Positions 1 to 8,561 are shown, counted from the first letter of the stretch. The stretch: DNA of 41,872 nt from an uncultured Prevotellaceae bacterium (GCA_902788605.1 CADAKX010000031.1:1-41872), one strand, 5' to 3'. Numbers and translations: made by a program. The notes: generated from the letters alone by a model not told the origin.

Positions 1-1
1 C

Positions 2-1372
2 GACTGTGAGGTAATCCTGGCGCTCTATCGTGAGAAGGGCGTTGACTTCCTCGAAGACCTGAGCGGCATCTTTGCCTTCGTGCTCTACGACGAAGAGACT
101 GACGAGTTCCTGATTGCCCGCGACCCTATCGGTGTGATTCCACTTTATATCGGTTGCGATGCCGATGGCAAGGTGTATGTGGCCTCCGAGCTGAAAGCGC
201 TCGAAGGACAGTGCGAGCACTACGAGCCGTTCCTGCCCGGCCATTACTATTGGAGTGCCGACCCGGGCATGAAGCGCTACTACAAGCGCGACTGGTTCAA
301 ATATGATGCCGTAAAGGATAATCCTGCCTCTGTCGAGGCTGTTCACGACGCTCTGGAGGATGCCGTGAAGCGCCAATTGATGTCCGACGTGCCTTATGGC
401 GTACTGCTCTCTGGTGGACTCGACTCCAGCGTCATCTCTGCCATTGCTGAGAAATACAGTGAGATGCGTATCGAAGACAACTCGAAGACCAAGGCCTATT
501 GGCCTCGCCTGCACTCGTTTGCCGTGGGTCTGAAGGGTGCGCCCGACCTGGCCAAGGCCAAGCTCGTGGCCGACCATATCGGAACTGTTCACCACGAGAT
601 CAACTATACCATCCAGGAGGGACTGGATGCCATCCGTGATGTCATCTATTTCATCGAGACATACGATGTCACCACCGTCCGTGCCTCAACGCCTATGTAC
701 CTGTTGGCACGTGTCATCAAGTCAATGGGTATCAAGATGGTGCTCAGCGGCGAGGGTGCCGACGAGATCTTCGGTGGCTACCTCTATTTCCACAAGGCAC
801 CGTCGGCCAAGGACTTCCACGAGGAAACTGTGCGCAAGCTCTCCAAGCTCTATATGTACGACTGTCTGCGTGCCAACAAGAGCCTCTCTGCCTGGGGCGT
901 CGAGGGTCGTGTACCCTTCCTCGACAAGGAGTTCCTGGATGTGGCCATGCGTACCAATCCCGAGGCCAAGATGTGCCCAGGTAAGACGATGGAGAAGAAG
1001 ATTGTTCGCGAGGCCTTTGCCGACATGCTGCCCGAAGAGGTGGCCTGGCGCCAGAAGGAGCAGTTCAGCGATGGTGTAGGCTACTCATGGATCGACACCC
1101 TGAAGCAGATCACGTCCGAGGCCGTGACCGACGAGCAGATGGCTCATGCAGCCGAGCGGTTCCCCATCAACCCGCCAAAGAACAAGGAAGAGTATTACTA
1201 CCGCTCTATCTTTGCAGAGCACTTCCCCAGCGACTCTGCTGCCATGAGCGTACCCAGCGAGGCGTCCGTGGCTTGTTCTACAGCTATCGCCTTAGAATGG
1301 GATGCAGCCTTTAAAAACATGAACGACCCTAGCGGAAGAGCCGTAAAGGGTGTTCACGAACAGGCATATTAA
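2..1372 (+). CDS. asnB: Asparagine synthetase B, glutamine-hydrolysing (5' end cut by window)
   Basis: The reading frame is open from base 2 and lacks only about the first 75 residues, so the N-terminal catalytic Cys is off the window. What remains is the end of the class II glutaminase domain (DCEVILALY, RDPIGVIPLY) and the complete synthetase domain. The ATP-pyrophosphatase P-loop SGGLDSSVISA lies near visible residue 137 and SGEGADEIFGGY near 248, followed by GVEGRVPFLD. The enzyme makes asparagine from aspartate, ATP and glutamine in the cytoplasm. A GTG at base 80 is internal to the conserved glutaminase domain and is not the true start. The ammonia-dependent enzyme AsnA is also encoded here (15995-17032), so the organism has both routes. 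No clear terminator was seen before the tRNA promoter. Confidence 0.96.
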   Translation, partial: DCEVILALYREKGVDFLEDLSGIFAFVLYDEETDEFLIARDPIGVIPLYIGCDADGKVYVASELKALEGQCEHYEPFLPGHYYWSADPGMKRYYKRDWFKYDAVKDNPASVEAVHDALEDAVKRQLMSDVPYGVLLSGGLDSSVISAIAEKYSEMRIEDNSKTKAYWPRLHSFAVGLKGAPDLAKAKLVADHIGTVHHEINYTIQEGLDAIRDVIYFIETYDVTTVRASTPMYLLARVIKSMGIKMVLSGEGADEIFGGYLYFHKAPSAKDFHEETVRKLSKLYMYDCLRANKSLSAWGVEGRVPFLDKEFLDVAMRTNPEAKMCPGKTMEKKIVREAFADMLPEEVAWRQKEQFSDGVGYSWIDTLKQITSEAVTDEQMAHAAERFPINPPKNKEEYYYRSIFAEHFPSDSAAMSVPSEASVACSTAIALEWDAAFKNMNDPSGRAVKGVHEQAY

Positions 1373-1478
1373 AACTGTGATATGTTGCAAAAAAGTGTAC
1401 ATAACGAAATGAATAGAGAAAGTGTGAGAAGGAAAAACTATCAAAATTCTTAAAATCTGCAAAATTATTAGCAGAAAA

Positions 1479-1510
1479 TTTGGTGGGATGAATTTTTCTT
1501 CGTACCTTTG
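1479..1510 (+). promoter_or_regulatory. Bacteroidetes-type promoter for tRNA-Phe
   Basis: A TTTG -33 element (1479-1482) lies 20 nt before a TACCTTTG -7 element (1503-1510). The tRNA begins 32 nt after the -7 box. Confidence 0.75.
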
Positions 1511-1542
1511 CACCCGCAAATGAAAGGAACACACTTTCAAAT

Positions 1543-1615
1543 GGTGCCTTAGCTCAGTTGGTAGAGCATCGGACTGAAAATCCGTGTGTCCCCGGTTCGA
1601 TTCCTGGAGGTACCA
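1543..1615 (+). tRNA. tRNA-Phe (GAA)
   Basis: A 73-nt cloverleaf with anticodon GAA at 1576-1578. The 7-bp acceptor stem pairs 1543-1549 with 1608-1614 (one G-U). The D-arm GCTC/GAGC is intact, the T-loop is TTCGATT, and the discriminator is A at 1615. CCA is not encoded. Two stem positions do not pair in this reading: T-T at the top of the anticodon stem (1569/1585) and C-T in the T stem (1593/1605). It has its own promoter upstream and a terminator just downstream. Confidence 0.93.
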
Positions 1616-1632
1616 CTCCTCCTTTCATTATG

Positions 1633-1654
1633 AATCCCGAGCGGGATTTTTTTT
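1633..1654 (+). terminator. Rho-independent terminator after tRNA-Phe
   Basis: AATCCC/GGGATT stem around a GAGC loop (1633-1648), running directly into a run of T to 1654. Confidence 0.85.
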
Positions 1655-1697
1655 GCAAATTTCTTTATTTTTTATCCTCAGATTCAAAATAAAATCG

Positions 1698-1705
1698 TAC
1701 CTTTG
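1698..1705 (+). promoter_or_regulatory. Promoter -7 element for lipid kinase gene
   Basis: TACCTTTG, 40 nt before the ATG at 1746. No good TTTG -33 element was found at the usual distance, so only the -7 box is called. Confidence 0.5.
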
Positions 1706-1745
1706 TAGTCCTAATATGTTGGACACCTAAATAATAATCACTATA

Positions 1746-2675
1746 ATGGCTGTAGAAGAATCAAGATGGGGCGTGCTGTATTGCCCCAAGAGAGGACTTT
1801 TCAGGTCGAGCAAACGCTGGGCAACCCTGAAGCGTGAGCTGGATGCCAACGGTGTGCTCTACGATTTTGTGCAAAGCGAATCGGCCGACAGCGTCGCCCG
1901 ACTGATGACCATGCTGGTGAACAACGGCTATAAGACCATCATCGTGATGGGAGGCGACACAGCCCTCAACGACGCGTTGAATAGTCTGATGCACGAAGAG
2001 AAGAGCGTACGTGACGAGGTGGCATTAGGTGTGATACCCAATGGCCTGGCCAACGACTTTGCCCGTTTCTGGGGCTTCGACGAGAACGACGACGCCCAGA
2101 CCGTGAAGTGGCTGAAACAACGACGAACCCGCAAGATTGACGTAGGACGCGTCGATTATACCGACAAGAAAGGCCAAGAGCAACATCGCTATTTCATCAA
2201 CTGCATCAACATCGGACTGACTGCCGACATTATGAACCTGCGCCGCCAAGCCCGTCAGGTGCTGGGCTCTAAACAGTTGGCTTTCCTCTGGTCGCTGATT
2301 CCCATGCTTTTCCACCGTCACGACTACAAGATGCGCCTCGAAATTGATTACGAGGTGGTAGAACGTAGCGTGATGACCGTCTGCATAGGCAATGCTTTGG
2401 GCTATGGCCAGACGCCGAGTGCCGTGCCCTATAGCGGCCTGCTCGATGTGTCGATTGTTTACAACCCCAAGGTCAAACAGTTTATAGAGGGCCTGTGGCT
2501 GTTGGTCACTGGCCGCTTCCTGAACCACAGGAGCGTACACCCCTACCGTACCCGCAGCATGAAGGTTGAGTCAAAAGCTGTCGTCAGCATTGATGGCTGT
2601 TTGATGGAAAAGCCCGTGGGCGAATATCGCATTCATGTGGAACCAGAGGTCATCAACTTCCTGATTCCCGATTAA
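1746..2675 (+). CDS. Diacylglycerol/lipid kinase family protein (YegS/DagK-like)
   Basis: This 309-residue protein has the DAGK catalytic fold. The nucleotide-binding motif reads GGDTALND near residue 69, a variant of the GGDGTLNE consensus, and GVIPNGLANDFAR follows near residue 96 (consensus GxIPxGTxNDFAR). The C-terminal half carries the YegS-like beta-sandwich signature around GNALGYGQTPSAVP. Such enzymes phosphorylate diacylglycerol or related lipids at the inner face of the membrane; the actual substrate cannot be told from sequence. It has its own -7 box, and a weak terminator separates it from the glycogen genes, so it appears to be transcribed alone. Confidence 0.88.
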   Translation: MAVEESRWGVLYCPKRGLFRSSKRWATLKRELDANGVLYDFVQSESADSVARLMTMLVNNGYKTIIVMGGDTALNDALNSLMHEEKSVRDEVALGVIPNGLANDFARFWGFDENDDAQTVKWLKQRRTRKIDVGRVDYTDKKGQEQHRYFINCINIGLTADIMNLRRQARQVLGSKQLAFLWSLIPMLFHRHDYKMRLEIDYEVVERSVMTVCIGNALGYGQTPSAVPYSGLLDVSIVYNPKVKQFIEGLWLLVTGRFLNHRSVHPYRTRSMKVESKAVVSIDGCLMEKPVGEYRIHVEPEVINFLIPD

Positions 2676-2686
2676 AGAAAAAGGCT

Positions 2687-2713
2687 AAAAGATGGCAAGA
2701 CCGTCATCTTTTT
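2687..2713 (+). terminator. Probable terminator after lipid kinase gene
   Basis: An 8-bp stem AAAAGATG/CATCTTTT with a 10-nt loop, whose 3' arm ends in a short T run. Confidence 0.55.
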
Positions 2714-2754
2714 GTCGTTTTTGGACGTAAAATACAAAAAATATGCCCAAATAT

Positions 2755-2785
2755 TTTGTAGTCCAAATAAAAATGCGTACTTTTG
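2755..2785 (+). promoter_or_regulatory. Promoter of the glycogen cluster
   Basis: TTTG (2755-2758), 19-nt spacer, TACTTTTG (2778-2785). The first gene starts at 2841, leaving a leader of about 50 nt. Confidence 0.72.
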
Positions 2786-2840
2786 GAAATGAAATCTAAA
2801 ACGAGAGATTATTAACAGTAAAAACCTTAAGATAGGAACT

Positions 2841-4790
2841 ATGAGTTATTTACGATTCGAAAAAGCCGTGATGACCAATCTAGAGGAGAGCCTTCGTCGT
2901 GAATTGCTCCGTACCAACCGAGGTGGTGCCTATAGCGCGTCTACACTTGTAGACTGTAACACGCGTAAGTACCATGGTCTTTTGGTAGTGCCTGTACCAC
3001 AGATTGACGACGAGAACCATGTGCTCTTGTCGTCGCTTGATTGTACAGTGGTGCAGCACGGAGCCGAATTCAACTTGGGTCTCCACAAGTATCAAGGCAA
3101 CAATTTCAGTCCTAAAGGACACAAGTACATCCGCGAGTTCGACGCCAGCCTCATCCCCACCACCGTATATCGTGTAGGTGGCGTAATCTTGAAGCGCGAG
3201 ACCATTTTCCAGGCTTATGAGGACCGCATACTGATTCGCTATACGTTGGAGGAGGCCCATTCGGCCACCCTATTGCGTTTCCGACCATTCCTGGCCTTCC
3301 GCAGCGTACGTCAATTCACACACGAGAATTCAGTAGCCAGCCGTGAGTATCAGCTTGTAGACAACGGCATTTCCACCTGCATGTACAGAGGCTATCCCGA
3401 TCTGTTTATGCAGTTCAACAAGAAAAACGAGTTTATCTTCCAGCCCGACTGGTATCGCGGCATAGAATATCCCAAGGAGCAGGAGCGTGGCTATGCCTCA
3501 AACGAGGACCTCTACGTACCTGGCTACTTTGAGTTGCCCATTAAGAAGGGTGAGAGCATCGTCTTTGCCGCCTCTACCTCGCAGATCAAGTCTAGCACGT
3601 TGAAAGGTCTGTTCCAGAAGGAACTCGACCTGCGTGTACCTCGCGATAATTTCTACCACTGTTTGGTTACCGCTGCCCATCAGTTCCACAACCGCGAGGC
3701 CGACGACACCCGCTATCTATTGGCTGGCTATCCTTGGTTCAAGTGCCGTGCAAGAGACACCTTCATCTCGCTGCCAGGACTGACTCTGGCTATCGACGAA
3801 CAGGACTATTTTGAGCTGGTGATGAACACTGCCGAACGAGGCCTGCGCGAGTTTATGTCGGGAGAACCCCTGAGCGTCAAGATATATGAGATGGACCAAC
3901 CTGACGTTCCCCTTTGGGCCGTGTGGGCCATCCAACAGTACGCCAAGTATGCTGGCCGTGACAAGGCCTTCGAGATGTATGGCAAGTTGCTCCAGGACAT
4001 CATCATCTATATCAAGAACGACAAGCACCCCAACCTACGACTGGATGACAACGGTCTGCTCTATGCCGATGGCCGCGACAAGGCCATCACTTGGATGAAC
4101 TCCAAGGCCAACGGCAAGCCCGTGGTGCCCCGTTCTGGTTATATTGTTGAATTCAACGCCCTATGGTACAACGCGGTGAAGTTCTGTGCATTGATGGCTG
4201 CCGAGAAGGGTGACACCAAAGGTGCCGAGGAGTTGGAAGAACTGGCCGCCAAGACAAAGAAATCGTTTGTTGATACCTTTGTCAACGAATACGGTTACTT
4301 GCTCGACTATGTTGACGGCAACATGATGGACTGGAGTGTACGCCCCAACCAAATCTTTGCCGTGGCTCTGGACTACTCGCCACTGAATCAGCAACAGATG
4401 AAGAACGTGGTAGACATCTGTACCCGCGAGTTGCTGACCCCCAAGGGTTTGCGCTCGTTGTCGCCCAAGAGCGGTGGTTACAACCCCATGTACGTAGGTC
4501 CGCAGACACAGCGCGACTACGCCTATCATCAGGGCACCGCTTGGCCTTGGCTTGGTGGCTTCTTTATGGAGGCCTGCCTGAAGCTCTACAAACGCAGTCG
4601 CCTGTCGTTCATCGAGCGTCAGATGGTGGGCTATGAGGACGAAATGGACTACCACGCACTGGGCACCATTTCAGAATTGTTTGACGGCAATCCCCCATTC
4701 CACGGACGCGGCGCCATGTCGTTTGCCATGAATGTGGCCGAGATTCTGCGCACGATGAAGTTATTGGAAAAGTATTCATATCAGAAATAA
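2841..4790 (+). CDS. Glycogen debranching enzyme (amylo-alpha-1,6-glucosidase family)
   Basis: This 649-residue cytoplasmic protein has two parts. The N-terminal bacterial debranching domain runs to about residue 280 (TNRGGAYSASTLVDCNTRKYHGLLV at its start). A GDE_C-type (alpha/alpha)6 barrel begins around residue 296 with GYPWF, followed by the conserved RDT acidic site (RARDTFISLPGL). The barrel ends with YAYHQGTAWPW and a FDGNPPFHGRGA segment. It is expected to remove alpha-1,6 branches from glycogen. It is the first gene of a three-gene cluster with a GT4 synthase-like gene 12 nt downstream and a GH57-like gene after that, an arrangement familiar in Bacteroidales glycogen metabolism. No signal peptide is visible. 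Confidence 0.92.
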   Translation: MSYLRFEKAVMTNLEESLRRELLRTNRGGAYSASTLVDCNTRKYHGLLVVPVPQIDDENHVLLSSLDCTVVQHGAEFNLGLHKYQGNNFSPKGHKYIREFDASLIPTTVYRVGGVILKRETIFQAYEDRILIRYTLEEAHSATLLRFRPFLAFRSVRQFTHENSVASREYQLVDNGISTCMYRGYPDLFMQFNKKNEFIFQPDWYRGIEYPKEQERGYASNEDLYVPGYFELPIKKGESIVFAASTSQIKSSTLKGLFQKELDLRVPRDNFYHCLVTAAHQFHNREADDTRYLLAGYPWFKCRARDTFISLPGLTLAIDEQDYFELVMNTAERGLREFMSGEPLSVKIYEMDQPDVPLWAVWAIQQYAKYAGRDKAFEMYGKLLQDIIIYIKNDKHPNLRLDDNGLLYADGRDKAITWMNSKANGKPVVPRSGYIVEFNALWYNAVKFCALMAAEKGDTKGAEELEELAAKTKKSFVDTFVNEYGYLLDYVDGNMMDWSVRPNQIFAVALDYSPLNQQQMKNVVDICTRELLTPKGLRSLSPKSGGYNPMYVGPQTQRDYAYHQGTAWPWLGGFFMEACLKLYKRSRLSFIERQMVGYEDEMDYHALGTISELFDGNPPFHGRGAMSFAMNVAEILRTMKLLEKYSYQK

Positions 4791-4796
4791 GGAGGA
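4789..4796 (+). promoter_or_regulatory. Strong Shine-Dalgarno site
   Basis: AAGGAGGA overlaps the stop codon of the debranching gene and sits 6 nt before the next ATG. Most genes in this window lack a strong Shine-Dalgarno sequence, so this supports coupled translation of the GT4 gene. Confidence 0.7.
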
Positions 4797-4802
4797 CCGA
4801 CT

Positions 4803-6074
4803 ATGAAAGTATTAATGTTTGGATGGGAGTATCCTCCTCACGTATTCGGTGGACTAGCCACCGCTAACTACGGCATTTCAGAGGGTTTGAAGGCACAGGG
4901 CGACATCGAGACCGTACTCTGCCTGCCTCACCCCTTTGGTGATGAGAGTCAGCACGCCTGCCGCATTGTGGCCATGAATGCAGTGCCCATTGCCTGGCGA
5001 GACGTGAACTATGACTATGTGAAGCAGCGCGTGGGCAATATCATGGACCCAGAATACTATTATAAGCTGCGCGAGCATATCTATGCCGACTTCAACTATA
5101 TGCATGTCAACGACCTCGGTGCAATGGAATTTGCCGGCGGCTATCCTGGCAACCTGCACGAGGAAATTAATAACTATTCGATTATCGCAGGCGTTGTAGC
5201 CCGCACCGAGGAGTTTGACATTATCCACGCACACGACTGGCTGACCTTCCCTGCCGGTATCCACGCCAAGCAGGTGAGTGGCAAACCCCTGTGTATCCAC
5301 GTACACGCAACCGACTTCGACCGCAGTCGCGGCAAGGTGAACCCCACCGTTTATTCTATCGAAAAGAACGGTATGGACAACGCCGACTGTATCATGTGTG
5401 TATCAGAACTGACGCGCCAGACCGTCATCAATCAGTATCATCAAGACCCCCGCAAGTGCTTCACCGTGCACAATGCGGTCTATCCCCTGCCCCAGGAATA
5501 TCAAGACATTCCACGTCCCGACCACACTGGCAAGGAAAAGGTAGTAACATTCCTCGGCCGTATCACGATGCAGAAAGGTCCCGAGTATTTCGTTGAGGCA
5601 GCCAACATGGTACTCCACCGCACTCACAACGTGCGTTTCTGCATGGCAGGCTCTGGCGACATGATGGATCAGATGATTTATCTCGCTGCTGAGCGCGGCA
5701 TAGCCGACCGTTTCCACTTCCCAGGTTTCATGCGTGGCAAGCAGGTGTATGAATGCCTTAAGAACTCCGACGTCTATGTGATGCCCTCTGTATCTGAGCC
5801 TTTCGGCATCTCACCCCTTGAAGCCATGCAATGCGGTACACCCTCGATTATCTCTAAGCAGAGTGGTTGCGCCGAGATCCTGGACAACTGTATCAAGGTG
5901 GACTACTGGGATGTGCATGCCCTGGCCGACGCCATCTACAGCATCTGCGTCAACGAGTCGCTGTTCAACTACCTCAAGGACGAGGGCAAGCGCGAGGTTG
6001 ACCAGATTACCTGGGAGAAGGTGGGCCGCTGGATTCGCACGCTCTACAGAAGAACCCTCGGATGGGAGCAATAA
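4803..6074 (+). CDS. GT4-family glycosyltransferase, probable glycogen synthase
   Basis: This 423-residue protein has the GT-B fold signatures of family GT4. The N-terminal domain starts MFGWEYPPHVFGGLATA (glycine-rich acceptor/donor loop) and contains IHAHDWLTFPAG. The C-terminal nucleotide-sugar domain has TFLGRITMQKGPEYF and an EX7E-type motif, EPFGISPLEAMQCGTPSI, near residue 331. The product most likely extends alpha-glucan from a nucleotide-glucose donor. This is inferred from its place between a debranching enzyme and a GH57-like protein; GT4 proteins outside such a setting can transfer many sugars. It is cotranscribed with the debranching enzyme (12-nt gap) and has a strong ribosome binding site. 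Confidence 0.87.
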   Translation: MKVLMFGWEYPPHVFGGLATANYGISEGLKAQGDIETVLCLPHPFGDESQHACRIVAMNAVPIAWRDVNYDYVKQRVGNIMDPEYYYKLREHIYADFNYMHVNDLGAMEFAGGYPGNLHEEINNYSIIAGVVARTEEFDIIHAHDWLTFPAGIHAKQVSGKPLCIHVHATDFDRSRGKVNPTVYSIEKNGMDNADCIMCVSELTRQTVINQYHQDPRKCFTVHNAVYPLPQEYQDIPRPDHTGKEKVVTFLGRITMQKGPEYFVEAANMVLHRTHNVRFCMAGSGDMMDQMIYLAAERGIADRFHFPGFMRGKQVYECLKNSDVYVMPSVSEPFGISPLEAMQCGTPSIISKQSGCAEILDNCIKVDYWDVHALADAIYSICVNESLFNYLKDEGKREVDQITWEKVGRWIRTLYRRTLGWEQ

Positions 6075-6115
6075 AGAATTGAAAAATGATAACTGATAAT
6101 TGAAAATTGAAGATT

Positions 6116-7525
6116 ATGAAGACAATTTGTTTATATTTCGAGATACATCAGATAATCCATCTGAAGCGCTACCGTTTCTTTGATATCGGTACCGATCATT
6201 ACTATTACGATGACTACGAGAACGAGCGTAGCATCAGTGACATTGCAGAGCGCAGCTATATGCCAGCCTTGACAGCCCTGCAGCAGATGATTCAGGAGAA
6301 CGGAAAGTTCTTCAAGGTGGCCTTCTCACTCTCAGGCACCGGCATTGAGCAGTTGGAGATGCACGCTCCCCAGGTACTGGAGAAGCTGCAGGAACTCAAC
6401 GAGACCGGCTGCGTGGAATTCCTCGCTGAGCCCTACAGCCACGGTCTGTCGTCACTGGCCAATCCCGACGCCTTTGCCCGCGACATGAAGAAGCAATGTG
6501 CCAAGATGGAGGAGTACTTCGGCAAGAAGCCTACTGTGGCACGCAACTCATCGCTCATCTATTCTGACGATATCGGTGCCCAGATTGCCGCTTTGGGCTT
6601 CAAGGGCATGCTGACCGAGGGTGCTAAGCATGTGCTCGGTTGGAAGTCACCCCACTATGTCTACAACTGCAACATGGCTCCCTCACTGAAGCTGTTGTTG
6701 CGCGACGTAGAGCTGAGTGACGATATCTCTCTGCGCTTCAACAATGCCGAGTGGGAAGGTTATCCTCTCTTTGCCGACGCCTATATCGACCGTATTGCAC
6801 GTCTGCCCGAGGAAGAGCAGATTATCAATATCTTCATGGAGCTCTCGGCTCTGGGTATCGCCCAGCCCCTCAGCTCCAACATCCTTGAGTTCTTCAAGGC
6901 ACTGCCCGCCTGTGCCAAGGAGAAAGGCATCACCTTCTCTACCCCAACAGAAATCTGCATGAAGACCAAGAGCGTGGGCGCCATCAACGTACCCGACACA
7001 CTGAGCTGGGTGGACGAGGAGCGCGACTGCTCATGCTGGTTGGGCAACGCCATGCAGCGTGAGGCTTTCAATAAGTTGTATAGTGTGGCCGACCGTCTGC
7101 TAATTGCCAACGACCCACGCATCAATCAGGACTGGGACTACCTGCAGGCCTCAAATAACTTCCGTTTCATGACTACCAAACCCTCTAACGTAGGTCTGGA
7201 TCGTGGTATCTACAGCGGACCGTTTGACGCCTTCACCAACTATATGAACATTCTTGGCGACTTCATTAACCGTGTCAATGCCTTGTATCCCCAGGAGATT
7301 GAGAATGACGAGCTCAACGCCCTGCTGACTACCATCAAGAATCAGGGTGACGAGATTGAGATGAAGGACATCGAGATTGAGCGTCTGAAGACCAAGTTGG
7401 CCAAGCTCCAGCCTACCGAGGCTGAGCCTAAGAAGCCTGCTGCCAAGAAGCCGACAGTCAAAAAGGCTGCTCCCAAAAAGGCTGCGCCTAAAAAGAAGGC
7501 AGAGGAACCGAAGAAAGAGGAATAA
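6116..7525 (+). CDS. GH57 family alpha-amylase-like protein with Lys/Ala/Pro-rich tail
   Basis: The start is set at ATG 6116; a TTG nine bases upstream is in frame but gives no better match. The 469-residue protein follows the Bacteroidetes GH57 pattern: RYRFFDIGTDHYYY near the N-terminus, GFKGMLTEG near residue 167 (region of the nucleophile Glu), and LSDDI near residue 200 (region of the second catalytic acid). Two normally strict motifs are altered. HQP of region 1 reads HQI, and the ETFGEH motif of region 5 reads LSALGI near residue 241. The end of the catalytic part is followed by a coiled coil (about residues 400-425) and a histone-H1-like tail of KKPAAKK/KKAAPKK units from about residue 436. 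It is the third gene of the glycogen cluster; its activity may be reduced or changed. Confidence 0.85.
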   Translation: MKTICLYFEIHQIIHLKRYRFFDIGTDHYYYDDYENERSISDIAERSYMPALTALQQMIQENGKFFKVAFSLSGTGIEQLEMHAPQVLEKLQELNETGCVEFLAEPYSHGLSSLANPDAFARDMKKQCAKMEEYFGKKPTVARNSSLIYSDDIGAQIAALGFKGMLTEGAKHVLGWKSPHYVYNCNMAPSLKLLLRDVELSDDISLRFNNAEWEGYPLFADAYIDRIARLPEEEQIINIFMELSALGIAQPLSSNILEFFKALPACAKEKGITFSTPTEICMKTKSVGAINVPDTLSWVDEERDCSCWLGNAMQREAFNKLYSVADRLLIANDPRINQDWDYLQASNNFRFMTTKPSNVGLDRGIYSGPFDAFTNYMNILGDFINRVNALYPQEIENDELNALLTTIKNQGDEIEMKDIEIERLKTKLAKLQPTEAEPKKPAAKKPTVKKAAPKKAAPKKKAEEPKKEE

Positions 7526-7545
7526 CTCTGAATAAAGAATAACAT

Positions 7546-7593
7546 AAAAAGGAAACGAGCGAGTCACGATTATGATTCGCTCGTTTCCTTTTT
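7546..7593. terminator. Bidirectional terminator between converging genes
   Basis: A 17-bp perfect stem (7546-7562 with 7577-7593) has A5 on the left and T5 on the right, so it can end transcripts from both the GH57 gene (+) and the ThiD/AraC gene (-). Confidence 0.9.
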
Positions 7594-7611
7594 GTTTCGC
7601 TCGTAATTCTT

Positions 7612-8505
7612 TTATCGCTGCTTCTGGAAATCCGTGGGAGACATGCCTTTGTGTTTCTTGAAGAACCGCGACAGATGAGCCTGCGACGAAAAGCCCAGTC
7701 GCTGGGCAATATCCTTCAGAGGACGATTGGTTGAGGTGAGCAGAGACGTAATCTCGCTAACGATGCGCTCGTCAATAATCGCCTTGGGCGAACGGCCACT
7801 GTTACGACGCGTCACCTGACCCAGATAACGAGCACTGACATTGAGTTGCTCAGCATAAAAGGCCACATCGGCATAACGATAGAAATAACGCTCTACGGCT
7901 GTCAGGAACTGATTAAAGAGTTCCTCACTACGACTATTGCCCTCGGCATAGTCGGCAGGCAGAGCTTTCAGATAAGTCTGTGCATGCAGTCTCGCGTCGG
8001 TCTCCGACTCTCCTAGACTCAGATAATAGGCCAATGCCGATGCCAGCTGGTTGGCATCACCATGACGACGAGGCCCCGCTGGGAGGTCTGACGGTCTGAG
8101 AACAATGGTACACAGCGGCAGAAGAAGTTGCTGAATGGTCTCATAGACTTTTGCCGAAACCAGCTGCTCACCCTTGGTTGAGGTGAGCACAGGAGCATAG
8201 ATGATATGACGGGGCCGGTATTTGCGGAGCACCTCGGCCAGCATCTCCACTACATCCGTTCGGCGCAGCAATCCAATCTTAATAATCTGCGGCTGCAGGT
8301 CGTTTATGATAGCTTCCACCTGTTGGCGCACCACCGGAGCAGGCAGGTCGTGAAATTCCTGAATACCCAGCGTGTTCTGTACGGTGATAGAGGTAATAGC
8401 CGACGCCGCCCGTCCACCCAACTCATGAATGAGCTGGATGTCGGCCTGGACGCCAGAGCCGCCAGTGCCATCAGATCCTGTAATTGTCAATATCGCCGTG
8501 TTCAT
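7612..8505 (-). CDS. ThiD-like domain fused to AraC-type HTH: candidate pyrimidine- or vitamin-sensing regulator
   Basis: Residues 1 to about 170 match the hydroxymethylpyrimidine (phosphate) kinase ThiD: ILTITGSDGTGGSGVQAD, then SAITSITVQNTLGIQ, QPQIIKIGLL and IIYAPVLTSTKGEQL. The domain is shortened after the central strands, and the usual GTGC anion-hole motif near its C-terminus reads HGDANQ, so it probably binds ligand but does not phosphorylate. Residues from about 213 to 297 form two AraC helix-turn-helix motifs (DVAFYAEQLNVSARYLGQV and LKDIAQRLGFSSQAHLSRFF). It presumably controls genes for thiamine, B6 or pyrimidine salvage. No thiamine genes lie nearby, so its targets are elsewhere or are unlinked transporters. 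It has its own promoter. Confidence 0.88.
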   Translation of the reverse strand: MNTAILTITGSDGTGGSGVQADIQLIHELGGRAASAITSITVQNTLGIQEFHDLPAPVVRQQVEAIINDLQPQIIKIGLLRRTDVVEMLAEVLRKYRPRHIIYAPVLTSTKGEQLVSAKVYETIQQLLLPLCTIVLRPSDLPAGPRRHGDANQLASALAYYLSLGESETDARLHAQTYLKALPADYAEGNSRSEELFNQFLTAVERYFYRYADVAFYAEQLNVSARYLGQVTRRNSGRSPKAIIDERIVSEITSLLTSTNRPLKDIAQRLGFSSQAHLSRFFKKHKGMSPTDFQKQR

Positions 8506-8529
8506 CCGTTGTTATCGCTAAAACGGTTG

Positions 8530-8561
8530 CAAAAATACGAAAAAAAGCGGAAATCGTCAAA
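8530..8561 (-). promoter_or_regulatory. Promoter of the ThiD/AraC gene
   Basis: On the minus strand, TTTG (8558-8561) lies 20 nt before TATTTTTG (8530-8537). The -33 box falls in the loop of the terminator of the preceding operon. Confidence 0.6.

Noticed and set aside
2025-2540. 171-codon minus-strand frame opposite the lipid kinase gene
   Set aside because: Shadow frame; the kinase motifs are on the plus strand.
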